A program made the position numbers and the translations under genes. A DNA stretch of 19,194 nt from an uncultured Lachnospiraceae bacterium (GTDB lineage: Bacteria > Bacillota > Clostridia > Lachnospirales > Lachnospiraceae). The notes beneath the pieces were generated by a model that was given only the letters and a program-made list of their open reading frames with translations, did not search any database and was not told the DNA's origin. The DNA is taken from the NCBI GenBank assembly GCA_910577445.1, contig CAJTMZ010000030.1, positions 17,106 to 36,299 on the forward strand, given 5' to 3'. Position 1 is the first letter of the stretch, and each line of letters begins with the position of its first letter. This document shows positions 7,797 through 16,362 of this stretch, in pieces.

Positions 7797-10090
7797 TTAC
7801 CCTCCATTTCCCTGATTCTGTCGCACAGGCTTGTGTACCGCTCGTGCTGCTTTTCGTTTGCAATCATCTCGAAAATCACCTGCCGGCTGCCCAGAATTGT
7901 GACGCATTTCCTTGCCCGCGTCACCGCCGTGTACAGAAGGTTCCTGTTCAAAAGCATTCTCGGCCCCGACAAAACGGGAAGAATCACCGCCGGGTATTCG
8001 CTTCCCTGGGATTTATGGATGGTAACCGCATAAGCAAGCTCGATTTCATCCAACCCGGAAAAAGGATACTCGATTCGCTTATGCTCGTCGTATTCCACCG
8101 TCACCGTCTGGGCTTCCTGGCTGATTTCCCTGATGATGCCCACGTCACCGTTAAAAACGCCCGTTCCCTTGTCTATGGCAATTCCGTACCTGCTGACGAT
8201 TTCCCACGGAATCTGGTAATTGTTCTTTATCTGCATTACCTTGTCCCCCTCCCGGAAGAGCCGTTCTCCCGACTGGCACTCCTTTTTGGAGTCCGAAGGC
8301 GGATTCAGATACCGCTGCAGGATTTCGTTTAAGACCTCCACTCCCAGATTTCCCTTTCTCATGGGCGTAAGCACCTGTATATCATAGGGCCCCGCTTCCA
8401 CGAAGGGCGGCAGCTTTTCCCGAATCAGCAAAATCAGGTGCTTGTAAATCACATTGACGTCCTTTCTCTCCAGAAAAAAGAAGTCCATGCTTTTATTATC
8501 CAGCGCTATCTCCTCTCCCCGGTTGATTTTATGGGCGTTCACCACAATGTCGCTCTCTCCGGCCTGCCTGAAAATCCTTCTCAAAATCACAACCGGAAAC
8601 GAGCCGCTTACTATCAGGTCCTGAAGCACCCGTCCCGGCCCCACGCTGGGAAGCTGGTCCACGTCCCCCACCATAATCAGCCTGGTTCCCACGCTGATGG
8701 CAGAAAGCAGCGCCCGGAACAGGAAGATATCCACCATGGACATTTCGTCAATGATAATCACGTCCGCCTCCAGAGGATTTTCCTCGTTCCTCTCAAACTG
8801 GGCCTTTCTGCCCGGTTCCTGCTCCGTCTCGCCACTCTCCACCGCCCCGTTGACCTCCAGCAGCCTGTGAATGGTCCGGGCCTCATATCCGGTGGCCTCC
8901 GTCATACGCTTGGCCGCCCGGCCTGTGGGCGCAGCCAAAAGAATATCCATCCCCTCCGATTCAAAATAACGAATCATGGTGTTTATGGTGGTGGTTTTTC
9001 CCGTCCCCGGCCCGCCCGACAAAATCATAACGCCGGACTTCACGCTCTGAAACACGGCCTCTCTCTGCAGCCCGTCCAGCGTAATCCCCTGTTCTTTTTC
9101 CAGCCGCTCCAAAATCCCCTGCGTCTTTTCCTCCTGCGCCATGGAAATATTGAGGTCGCAAAGCATTCTGGCGCAGCCCAGCTCCGCGTAATAATAGGAC
9201 GAGGCATATACTTTGGCGGCTTCGCCGCTTTTCTTAATCACAAGCTTTTTGTCCATGGCCAGATTGGACATCTGGGGCTCCATCACGTCTTCCGGCAGTC
9301 CCAGAAGACGGGCGGTCCGCGTCTTTAGTATTTCATCCGGCAGGTAAATATGCCCTTCCGCAGCCGCCTGGAGCAGCATGTACAAAATCCCGCTTCTTAT
9401 CCGATAATCGGAGTCCATATGGATTCCGATTTTGGAGGCAATCTCATCCGCTTTTTTAAAGCCGATTCCGTCCACATCCTCGGCAAGGCGGTAGGGGTTT
9501 TCTTTCATTATACCATACAAGTCCATGCCGTACTTCCTGTAAATTTTTACCGCCATGGTGTTGGAAATCCCGTACCGCTGCAGGAAAACAAAGGCGTTTC
9601 TGGCGTCCTTTTTTTCTATCACCTGGTTCGCAATCTCTCCCGCCTTTTTCTCGCTGATTCCCTTTACCTCCGCAAGGCGTTCCGGTTCCTCCTCGATAAT
9701 GCGGAAAGTATCCTCCCCGAATTTCTTAACGATTCTCGCGGCCATCGCCTCCCCTATTCCCTTAATGGCCCCGGAACCCAGATAGCGGCGCATGCTTTCC
9801 GCGTCGTCCGGCTCCACAGCCTTAAAACGCTCCACCTTTAACTGTTCTCCGTACAGGGGATGCTCCACAAAACTGCCCTGCAGCTCCAGCGTTTCCCCCG
9901 CCTCCACGGAATGAAGCGTCCCCACGCATACCAGTTCATCACCCTCCACCGTCAGGGAGATTACCGCGTAACCGTTCTCTTTATTCTGATAAATAATATG
10001 GTCCACATAGCCAGTCACCGTCTCCAAAGGCTTTTCCTCCGAAATCTTCACAGTAAAAAAGCTGCCAAACAAAGCGGTTACCCGCTTCAT
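7793..10090 (-). CDS. recD2: RecD2-type superfamily 1 5'-3' DNA helicase
   Basis: A 765-residue cytoplasmic helicase of the RecBC-independent RecD2/YrrC family (B. subtilis YrrC is about 798). Visible in order: an N-terminal OB-like region (GYVDHIIYQNKENGYAVI, about 27-44); tandem helix-hairpin-helix segments (SGAIKGIGEAMAARI, 106-120; KGISEKKAGEIA, 143-154; DVDGIGFKKADEIA, 205-218); Walker A GGPGTGKT (359-366); PTGRAAKRM (388-396); Walker B with Asp448-Glu449; GDVDQLPSVGPG (475-486); a C-terminal TIHKSQGSE motif (690-698); and the arginine-containing YTAVTRARK (720-728). These proteins help genome maintenance and mismatch or fork repair. The ATG has AAGG 9 bases upstream; an upstream extension seems unlikely. 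It ends inside the start of comFC. Confidence 0.96.
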   Translation of the reverse strand: MKRVTALFGSFFTVKISEEKPLETVTGYVDHIIYQNKENGYAVISLTVEGDELVCVGTLHSVEAGETLELQGSFVEHPLYGEQLKVERFKAVEPDDAESMRRYLGSGAIKGIGEAMAARIVKKFGEDTFRIIEEEPERLAEVKGISEKKAGEIANQVIEKKDARNAFVFLQRYGISNTMAVKIYRKYGMDLYGIMKENPYRLAEDVDGIGFKKADEIASKIGIHMDSDYRIRSGILYMLLQAAAEGHIYLPDEILKTRTARLLGLPEDVMEPQMSNLAMDKKLVIKKSGEAAKVYASSYYYAELGCARMLCDLNISMAQEEKTQGILERLEKEQGITLDGLQREAVFQSVKSGVMILSGGPGTGKTTTINTMIRYFESEGMDILLAAPTGRAAKRMTEATGYEARTIHRLLEVNGAVESGETEQEPGRKAQFERNEENPLEADVIIIDEMSMVDIFLFRALLSAISVGTRLIMVGDVDQLPSVGPGRVLQDLIVSGSFPVVILRRIFRQAGESDIVVNAHKINRGEEIALDNKSMDFFFLERKDVNVIYKHLILLIREKLPPFVEAGPYDIQVLTPMRKGNLGVEVLNEILQRYLNPPSDSKKECQSGERLFREGDKVMQIKNNYQIPWEIVSRYGIAIDKGTGVFNGDVGIIREISQEAQTVTVEYDEHKRIEYPFSGLDEIELAYAVTIHKSQGSEYPAVILPVLSGPRMLLNRNLLYTAVTRARKCVTILGSRQVIFEMIANEKQHERYTSLCDRIREMEGK

Positions 10091-10125
10091 TTTTGCAGCC
10101 TTCTTGTTTTGTTTCCCTTACGTCT

Positions 10126-10488
10126 TTATATGTTATAATTGCGTTTCATCTGCTCATACATCATCTGTGCAAGCCCAAGGCCCTGAAGCTCCGTGGAAGT
10201 CCCCGCAAGCTCCTGAATCGCATTGTCCTTAAAATAATCTACCAGACCGCTGGAAGACGAACTGCTCTCCTCGCTTTTAAAGCAGTCCACCGTTTTCTGC
10301 ATTTCTTTGAATACCTGTTCCAGAAAATAGGATTCAAACTGTTTGCAGACGTCCATCAGCTCTTTATCCGATGCGTTTGCGTAATCCGCTCCGTCAATCT
10401 TTTCTTTCAGCTTCGCGTCCGCCGTGTTCTGCGATTTAATAAAATCCGTATAGGAAGAAATTGCCCCTGCATCCATATTGATAACCAT
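10126..10488 (-). CDS. Flagellar rod-binding protein (FlgJ N-terminal type, no muramidase)
   Basis: About 120 residues matching the rod-binding domain of FlgJ, which caps and assembles the flagellar rod: a CKQFESYFLEQVFKEMQK core, then GLVDYFKDNAIQELA, and a C-terminal GLAQMMYEQMKRNY. A serine run (SSSSSS) sits in the middle. The muramidase domain fused to FlgJ in enteric bacteria is absent, as is usual in Firmicutes, so another enzyme must open the wall. The start is uncertain: the frame opens with TTG at 10500, and an ATG at 10488 follows GGAAAGGAGC with very short spacing. An ATG at 10476 lies 13 bases past the same site. I chose 10488. It follows flgG after 73-85 bases (with a stem-loop) and precedes recD2. 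Confidence 0.85.
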   Translation of the reverse strand: MVINMDAGAISSYTDFIKSQNTADAKLKEKIDGADYANASDKELMDVCKQFESYFLEQVFKEMQKTVDCFKSEESSSSSSGLVDYFKDNAIQELAGTSTELQGLGLAQMMYEQMKRNYNI

Positions 10489-10533
10489 GCTCCTTTCCAA
10501 AGCCCGGAAACTTTGTACCTAACACAAATCTCC

Positions 10534-10560
10534 AGACTGAAAATTTTTACTTTTCAGTCT
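10534..10560 (-). other. Perfect intercistronic stem-loop between flgG and the flgJ-like gene
   Basis: AGACTGAAAA (10534-10543) and TTTTCAGTCT (10551-10560) are perfect 10-base complements around a 7-base loop. In the minus-strand RNA the hairpin starts 13 bases after the flgG stop codon and is followed by GGAGATTTG, without a U-tract. It is therefore more likely an RNA-stability or processing element than a full terminator. The rod-binding gene downstream would be expressed by readthrough. Confidence 0.65.
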
Positions 10561-10573
10561 TTATACCTCATGC

Positions 10574-11395
10574 CTATCTCTTCAGATTGTTAGCCGTCTG
10601 CATCATGTCATCCGAAGTGGTGATTGCCTTGGAATTCATCTCGTAAGCCCTCTGCGCCACAATCAGATTCACCATCTCGTCCGCCACCTGCACATTGGAG
10701 CCTTCCAGATAACCCTGAACCATCTTGCTCTTCTGTACGTTTCTGTTGGTTGCTTCGTTCAAGACCGCGCCGCTGGCTTCCGTTGCCTGCCATAAGGTAT
10801 CGCCCGCTCTCTCAAGGCCGCCGGGATTATTAAACTGGTACATTCCGATGTTCATACCGTTAATCTGTCTCGGATTGTTCTGCGCGTCGGGATAGCAGAT
10901 AGCGCCCTCGCCTGTAATTGTGATTTTACTGGTAACATAGGTGCTGGGCAGGGTAATCGCCTGTCCTCTGGAATTCAGTACCGGAAGTCCGTCCTGATTT
11001 GTCAGCATCATGCCGTTTCTGCCGTTGGTCGCCCAGGTGAAATCACCATTACGGGTATAATATGTTTCTCCGTCTTCCCCGCGTACCGCAAAAAATCCGT
11101 CGCCTTCAATTGCAAAGGATGTGTCGCTCTCGGAAGACAAAAGACTTCCCTGTCCGAAAAGGGAATTAATGGAAGAGGTCCTTACACCAAGACCCACCTG
11201 CGAACTTGTAGGCTTCGCTTCCCCGTTTGCCGTGGTGGTCGCCGTCTGCAGCGTCTGATATAACAGAGATTTAAATTCCGCCACCTGCGCCTTGTATCCC
11301 ACCGTATTTACATTTGACAGATTGTTTGCAATTGTGTCCACATTCGTCTGCTGGGCGTTCATTCCCGTCGCAGCAGTCCATAAACTTCTAACCAT
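10574..11395 (-). CDS. flgG: Flagellar distal rod protein FlgG (FlhP-like)
   Basis: A 273-residue rod protein of the flagellar axial family, exported by the flagellar type III system. The N-terminus has the rod signature MVRSLWTAATGMNAQQ, then NNLSNVNTVGYK. The middle has SFAIEGDGFFAV and YTRNGDF, as in FlgE/F/G central domains. The C-terminal helix has SNVQVADEMVNLIVAQRAYEMNSK, which forms the inner coiled coil with the N-terminus. Length is close to the 260 typical of FlgG. The ATG has GGGAGG upstream, placed directly after the stop of the preceding gene (14-base gap). The order mbl-type gene, flhO-type, flhP-type mirrors B. subtilis mbl-flhO-flhP, so this is the flhP position; the FlgG name is by family. 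Confidence 0.93.
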   Translation of the reverse strand: MVRSLWTAATGMNAQQTNVDTIANNLSNVNTVGYKAQVAEFKSLLYQTLQTATTTANGEAKPTSSQVGLGVRTSSINSLFGQGSLLSSESDTSFAIEGDGFFAVRGEDGETYYTRNGDFTWATNGRNGMMLTNQDGLPVLNSRGQAITLPSTYVTSKITITGEGAICYPDAQNNPRQINGMNIGMYQFNNPGGLERAGDTLWQATEASGAVLNEATNRNVQKSKMVQGYLEGSNVQVADEMVNLIVAQRAYEMNSKAITTSDDMMQTANNLKR

Positions 11396-11409
11396 CAGTA
11401 GTTACCTCC

Positions 11410-12186
11410 CTATAACTTGCCAAGCTGATTCGCCGCAATTTCCAGCGTGCTGTCAAAGGTCGTAATCATTTTCTGGTTGCTGTCGTATGCGCGCGCAACC
11501 GTAATCATATTTACCATCTCCGTCACCACCGACATATTGGACATTTCCAGATAGCCTGAATATACCTGTGCCGGGGCCTCGCTCTCCTCAGCGCCTTCTA
11601 TGGGCTGAAAATAGTTCTCGCCGTAGCGCTCTAAATAATTATAATCCGCAAAGTCAGCAACCTGAATGGTCGCCGCCACTCTTCCGTTCTGGATAATCTG
11701 GCCGCTTCTGTTCACCGAAGCTTCCAGCAGCGGGTCAATCTTAATGGGCGTGCCGTTTTCGTCCAGCACCGCGTCGCCGTCTCTTGTAACCAGCCTGCCG
11801 TCCTGGGTCAGGGCAAAGTTTCCGTCCCTTGTGTATTTGGTGGAAGTCTCCCCGGACTTGTTTGTAAATTCAACCGCAAAGAATCCCTTATCCGACAGCG
11901 CCAAATCAAACGTGTTATCCGTTGTCTTAAAGCCGCCCATGGAAAAGTCCGTATAGCCTTCGCCGATTTTTACGCCCGGATTATGAGTGCCCATTTTTTT
12001 GGCAATGTTAAAGCCCTCCGATGCGTCCTTGATTTTAAAAGCCAGAATATCGTCAAAGGACTGGCTGGTAGCACCTTCCTTCTTATAGCCGTTGGTAGCC
12101 GCGTTGGCCAGATTGTTGGTAAGCACATCCATTCTGTGCTGTTCGTTAATCATGCCTGTAAAGGCGGTATATAATCCCTTAACCAA
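11410..12186 (-). CDS. Flagellar rod/hook-basal body protein (FlhO/FlgF-like)
   Basis: A 258-residue axial protein paralogous to the downstream flgG product. It begins MVKGLYTAFTGMINEQ, with the conserved NNLANAATNGYKK. The central part has FDLALSDKGFFAVE and YTRDGNFAL, and the C-terminal helix has EMSNMSVVTEMVNMITVARAYDSNQK. It is a proximal or distal rod component assembled through the flagellar exporter. The start is TTG (12184-12186) with an excellent GGAGG 9 bases upstream, so this rare start is well supported and may lower its translation. It is the first flagellar gene after the mbl-type gene, matching B. subtilis flhO in position. No separate promoter is evident in the 78-base gap, so it is probably cotranscribed with the actin gene. 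Confidence 0.9.
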   Translation of the reverse strand: MVKGLYTAFTGMINEQHRMDVLTNNLANAATNGYKKEGATSQSFDDILAFKIKDASEGFNIAKKMGTHNPGVKIGEGYTDFSMGGFKTTDNTFDLALSDKGFFAVEFTNKSGETSTKYTRDGNFALTQDGRLVTRDGDAVLDENGTPIKIDPLLEASVNRSGQIIQNGRVAATIQVADFADYNYLERYGENYFQPIEGAEESEAPAQVYSGYLEMSNMSVVTEMVNMITVARAYDSNQKMITTFDSTLEIAANQLGKL

Positions 12187-12264
12187 TGAATAAAACCTCC
12201 AGTTCTGCTGTTTTCATACGCCGGCTCCTGTGACAACGCGCTTTCCCGCCGTCCGGTTTCCGGT

Positions 12265-13257
12265 TTAATCCTCCCGGTAGCCTCCGAGAAATTCCACATA
12301 TTTTCCCGTGCCGACGGCAACCGCCGTCATAGGGTCTTCCGCCGTCATGGTATTGATTCCTGTTCTCTCGGCGATTAAATCCTCCAGTCCACGGAGCAGG
12401 CTCCCGCCGCCCGTGAGCACGATTCCCCTGTCGGCAATATCCGCCGCAAGTTCGGGAGGGGTTTTCTCCAGTACGCTGTGAATGGTGTCGATAATCTGCG
12501 CGGTGGCTTCCTTGAGGGCTTCCTCCGTCTCTTCTGAGGAAACCTGCACCGTCTTGGGAAGTCCCGTAACCAGATTACGCCCTCTTACGTCCATGTAATC
12601 AACCTCGGGACGCCTGAAAGCGGAACCGATTTTTATTTTCACATCCTCGGCGGTTCTCTCGCCGATGAGCAGATTATGCTTCTTACGCATGTATCTCACA
12701 ATCGCCTCGTCAAAATCATCCCCGGCAATCTTGATGGACGCGCTGACAACCGTTCCTCCAAGAGAAATCACGGCGATGTCGGAAGTGCCGCCGCCGATAT
12801 CCACTATCATGTTCCCGCAGGGCTTGGAGATATCAATTCCGGCTCCGATTGCCGCGGCAATGGGCTCCTCAATGATAAACACGTCTCTTGCGCCCGCCTG
12901 AAGGGTCGCGTCGTCAACCGCTTTCTTCTCCACCTCTGTGACACCGCTGGGCACGCATACGGCAATGCGCGGTTTTCTGAAAGTCTTTTTACCGATTGCC
13001 TTCTGGATAAAATACTTCATCATCTGCTCCGTCACCTTGTAATCGGAAATAACTCCCTGACGCAAAGGGCGGACGGCAACAATATTTCCCGGAGTCCTTC
13101 CAAGCATCAGCCTGGCATCCTCCCCGATTGCCTTAATCTTTTCCGTATCTCTATCAAAAGCTACCACCGAAGGCTCCTTGAGGACAACACCCCTGCCCCT
13201 GATGTAAACTAAAATGCTGGCGGTTCCCAAATCAATTCCAATATCCGTGTACTGCAT
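12265..13257 (-). CDS. mbl: MreB/Mbl family bacterial actin
   Basis: A 330-residue filament-forming actin homologue that positions lateral cell-wall synthesis at the inner membrane face. ATP-binding motifs are intact: phosphate-1 DIGIDLGTAS (5-14), phosphate-2 DIGGGTSD (153-160) and the adenosine motif LTGGGSLLRG (281-290). An open frame continues upstream to a GTG at 13332, but that falls at the predicted transcription start. The ATG at 13257 begins the conserved MQYTDIGIDLG, with AAAGGGG 9 bases upstream. A GTG just before it is a possible alternative. The Mbl rather than MreB label rests on the linkage to flhO-flhP and the lack of mreC-mreD; sequence alone does not separate the paralogues. 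Transcribed from the promoter at 13343-13370. Confidence 0.92.
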   Translation of the reverse strand: MQYTDIGIDLGTASILVYIRGRGVVLKEPSVVAFDRDTEKIKAIGEDARLMLGRTPGNIVAVRPLRQGVISDYKVTEQMMKYFIQKAIGKKTFRKPRIAVCVPSGVTEVEKKAVDDATLQAGARDVFIIEEPIAAAIGAGIDISKPCGNMIVDIGGGTSDIAVISLGGTVVSASIKIAGDDFDEAIVRYMRKKHNLLIGERTAEDVKIKIGSAFRRPEVDYMDVRGRNLVTGLPKTVQVSSEETEEALKEATAQIIDTIHSVLEKTPPELAADIADRGIVLTGGGSLLRGLEDLIAERTGINTMTAEDPMTAVAVGTGKYVEFLGGYRED

Positions 13258-13342
13258 CACCTCGTACCCCTTTCTTACTTTAACAAAATGAATGTATTCT
13301 ATTTTGAACCTATATTTCCTGTAATCAGACACATATAGAGTT

Positions 13343-13370
13343 ATTATAACCCATAGAAATACATTTTCAA
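13343..13370 (-). promoter_or_regulatory. Strong sigma-A-type promoter of the mbl-flagellar gene cluster
   Basis: On the minus strand TTGAAA (13365-13370), a 16-base spacer, then a perfect TATAAT (13343-13348). Predicted start near 13336 gives a leader of about 79 bases to the mbl ATG. The -35 lies only about 12 bases beyond the T-rich tail of the uvrA terminator, so it sets a fresh transcription unit. Confidence 0.8.
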
Positions 13371-13381
13371 AGGGGTTTCAT

Positions 13382-13448
13382 AAAAAATTTATAAAAATGG
13401 ACGCAAGGCATCCGAAACGGTTCCTTCCGTTTGTTCTGCCGCGTCCAT
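13382..13448 (-). terminator. Intrinsic terminator of uvrA
   Basis: In the minus-strand RNA, ATGGACGC (13441-13448) pairs with GCGTCCAT (13397-13404), 8 perfect pairs. Inside, GGCA pairs with TGCC and AAACGG with CCGTTT, giving an interrupted stem of about 18 pairs. It is followed by TTTTTATAAATTTTTTA. It begins 12 bases after the uvrA stop codon. Confidence 0.88.
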
Positions 13449-13460
13449 GCTACGTGTTAT

Positions 13461-16355
13461 TTATCGGTGCTTCTCCCGATTATCTTTATACTTTTTCAGC
13501 ATTTTTTTCACATACTGTCCCGTATAGGAGGAGGGATGCTCCGCAACCTGCTCCGGCGTTCCGCAGACCACCATCTCTCCGCCTCTGTCGCCGCCCTCAG
13601 GCCCCATGTCGATAAGATAGTCGGCTGTCTTTATCACGTCAAGATTGTGCTCAATCACCACCACCGTGTTTCCGCCTTCCACCAGCCTGTGCAGAATTTC
13701 CACCAGCTTGTGCACGTCCGCAAAATGCAGGCCCGTTGTAGGCTCGTCCAGAATATAAATGGTGTTTCCCGTGCTTCTTTTGGAAAGCTCCGTGGCCAGC
13801 TTGATTCTCTGGGCCTCGCCGCCGGAGAGCGTGGTGGAAGGCTGTCCCAGCTTTACATAGGAAAGGCCGACATCGTTTAAGGTTTCTATTTTCCGCCGGA
13901 TGGAGGGCAGGTTTTCAAAGAAGGGAACCGCCTCCTCCACCGTCATATCCAGCACGTCGTAGATATTCTTTCCCTTGTACCGCACTTCCAGCGTTTCCCG
14001 GTTGTAGCGCTTCCCGCCGCAGACTTCGCAGGGCACGTATACGTCCGGCAGGAAATGCATTTCGATTTTGATAATTCCGTCCCCTCCGCAGGCTTCGCAG
14101 CGCCCGCCCTTTACGTTGAAACTGAAACGGCCTTTTTTGTATCCTCTGGACTTGGCGTCCGGAGTCCCCGCAAACAAATCCCTTATCATGTCGAAAACGC
14201 CCGTGTAAGTCGCGGGGTTGGAGCGGGGCGTCCTGCCAATCGGGGACTGGTCGATGTTTATCACCTTATCCAGCTTCCCGATACCCGAAATGTTTTTGTG
14301 TTTTCCGGGAATTGTCCTCGCCCGGTTCAAATCCCGCGCCAGCCTTTTATATAAAATCTCGTTCACAAGAGAGCTTTTCCCTGAGCCGGATACGCCGGTA
14401 ACACAGGTCATAACTCCCGTGGGGATATTCACCGTAATATTCTTCAGGTTGTTTTCCTTTGCCCCCGTCACCGTCAGCCACCCCTTGGGCTGCCGCCGCT
14501 CGTCCGGCACCGGCACCTGTTTTTTCCCGCTTAAGTACTGTCCGGTTACGGAGTTCTCCACCTCCATAATTTCCTCCGCGGTGCCCGCCGCCACCACTTC
14601 TCCGCCGTGGGAGCCTGCCCCCGGTCCGATATCCACCACATAATCGGCCTCTAACATGGTGTCCTCGTCGTGCTCCACCACTATCAGGGTATTGCCCAAA
14701 TCACGGAGATTTTTCAGCGTGTTTAAAAGTTTGTCATTGTCCTTCTGGTGCAGTCCGATGCTCGGCTCGTCCAGAATATAGCACACGCCCACCAGCCCTG
14801 AGCCAATCTGCGTTGCCAGACGGATTCTCTGGGCCTCGCCGCCGGACAGCGTTCCCGTCGCTCTGGACAAGGAAAGATATTCCAGTCCCACGTCCACCAG
14901 AAATCCCACCCTCGCGTTGATTTCCTTGAGAACCTGCTTTCCGATTAACAACTGCTGACTGGAAAGCTTCATATTATTAAGGAAGCCGTAAAGCTCTCTG
15001 ATGGAAAAGGATGTGATTTCATAAATATTTTTATCGCAGACGGTAACCGCAAGAGACTCCTTTTTCAGCCGCATTCCGTTGCATTCCTTACAGGGCGTGA
15101 TTCTCATATAAGTCTCATATTCCTGCTTGATGACGTCGGAGCCCGTTTCCCTGTACTTCCGCTCCATGTTTTTAATCAGCCCTTCAAAAGCCACCGGATA
15201 AACGCCCTCTCCCCGCTGGCCCTTATAGTGAACCTTTACTTCTTTCCCGTTCGTCCCGTGAATCAGCATATGGAAAACATTCTCCGGCAAATCCTGAACG
15301 GGCGTATCCAGACTGAACTTATACTCTTCTGCAAGGGCCTGCAAAACCGCGTTGGTAAAACTGCCCGCATCGCCGGAGGACTGCCATCCCATAACCTGAA
15401 TCGCCCCCTGGCTTAAGCTCATGGACCTGTCCGGAATCATAAGCTCCGGGTCAAATTCCATCTTGTAGCCCAGTCCGAAGCACACGGGACATGCGCCGAA
15501 GGGATTGTTAAAGGAAAAGCTCCGCGGCTCGATTTCGCTGACGCTGATTCCGCAGTCCGGGCAGGCAAAGCTCTGGCTGAAATTGATAGGTTCTCCGTCA
15601 ATCACGTCCACCACAAGCAGCCCCTCCGCCAGCGCGAGCACGCTTTCAACGGAATCTGTAAGCCGTCTCTCTATTCCCGGCTTCACCACCAGCCTGTCAA
15701 CCACGATTTCAATGTTATGCTTGATATTTTTATCCAGCTTTATTTCTTCCGTCAGCTCATAGAGATTGCCGTCAATGCGCACACGGACATAGCCGCCCTT
15801 TCTTGCCCGGTCCAATACTTTTACATGTTCGCCTTTTCTTCCCCTTACCACCGGGGCGAGAAGCTGGATTCTGGCGCCCTCCGGCAGCTCCATAATCTGG
15901 TCCACCATCTGGTCCACGCTCTGCTTTTTGATTTCCTTTCCGCAGTTGGGGCAGTGGGGGATACCGATTCTTGCATATAAAAGTCTGAAATAGTCATATA
16001 TTTCCGTAACCGTTCCCACCGTGGAACGGGGATTTCTGTTGGTTGACTTCTGGTCGATGGAAATCGCCGGGGATAATCCGGTGATGGACTCCACGTTGGG
16101 CTTTTCCATCTGGCCCAGGAACTGCCTCGCATAGGAAGAAAGGGATTCCATATATCTTCTCTGCCCCTCCGCATAAAGCGTATCGAAGGCCAGAGAAGAC
16201 TTGCCGGAACCGGAAAGCCCGGTAAACACTACCAGTTCGTTCCGGGGTATGTCCAGATTCAGGTTCTTTAAATTGTGCTCGCTGGCCCCCCGTACCCTGA
16301 TATACTCTCTCGGACGCATTTTGGGGATTTCTGTATGTTTCTCTGATAAATTCAT
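13461..16355 (-). CDS. uvrA: Excinuclease ABC subunit A
   Basis: A 964-residue DNA-damage sensor of nucleotide excision repair; dimers load UvrB at lesions. It has two ABC ATPase modules. The first has Walker A GLSGSGKS (46-53), a zinc module with C265/C268 and C289/C292, and signature LSGGEAQR (503-510). The second has Walker A GVSGSGKS (654-661), zinc cysteines C753/C756 and C776/C779, and signature LSGGEAQR (843-850). An extra CxxC (C135/C138) lies in the UvrB-binding region. Length is slightly above the usual 940 because of about 12 extra N-terminal residues before MRPREYIRVRGA. The chosen ATG has AGAGG 10 bases upstream, overlapping the uvrB stop; the internal Met13 is an alternative. 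It lies 7 bases after uvrB and forms an operon with it. Confidence 0.98.
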   Translation of the reverse strand: MNLSEKHTEIPKMRPREYIRVRGASEHNLKNLNLDIPRNELVVFTGLSGSGKSSLAFDTLYAEGQRRYMESLSSYARQFLGQMEKPNVESITGLSPAISIDQKSTNRNPRSTVGTVTEIYDYFRLLYARIGIPHCPNCGKEIKKQSVDQMVDQIMELPEGARIQLLAPVVRGRKGEHVKVLDRARKGGYVRVRIDGNLYELTEEIKLDKNIKHNIEIVVDRLVVKPGIERRLTDSVESVLALAEGLLVVDVIDGEPINFSQSFACPDCGISVSEIEPRSFSFNNPFGACPVCFGLGYKMEFDPELMIPDRSMSLSQGAIQVMGWQSSGDAGSFTNAVLQALAEEYKFSLDTPVQDLPENVFHMLIHGTNGKEVKVHYKGQRGEGVYPVAFEGLIKNMERKYRETGSDVIKQEYETYMRITPCKECNGMRLKKESLAVTVCDKNIYEITSFSIRELYGFLNNMKLSSQQLLIGKQVLKEINARVGFLVDVGLEYLSLSRATGTLSGGEAQRIRLATQIGSGLVGVCYILDEPSIGLHQKDNDKLLNTLKNLRDLGNTLIVVEHDEDTMLEADYVVDIGPGAGSHGGEVVAAGTAEEIMEVENSVTGQYLSGKKQVPVPDERRQPKGWLTVTGAKENNLKNITVNIPTGVMTCVTGVSGSGKSSLVNEILYKRLARDLNRARTIPGKHKNISGIGKLDKVINIDQSPIGRTPRSNPATYTGVFDMIRDLFAGTPDAKSRGYKKGRFSFNVKGGRCEACGGDGIIKIEMHFLPDVYVPCEVCGGKRYNRETLEVRYKGKNIYDVLDMTVEEAVPFFENLPSIRRKIETLNDVGLSYVKLGQPSTTLSGGEAQRIKLATELSKRSTGNTIYILDEPTTGLHFADVHKLVEILHRLVEGGNTVVVIEHNLDVIKTADYLIDMGPEGGDRGGEMVVCGTPEQVAEHPSSYTGQYVKKMLKKYKDNREKHR

Positions 16356-16362
16356 TGAATTC

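Noticed and set aside
13258..13332. N-terminal extension of the mbl-type gene to a GTG at 13332
   Set aside because: The GTG coincides with the predicted transcription start, no ribosome site precedes it, and MreB/Mbl proteins begin at the conserved DIGIDLG segment.
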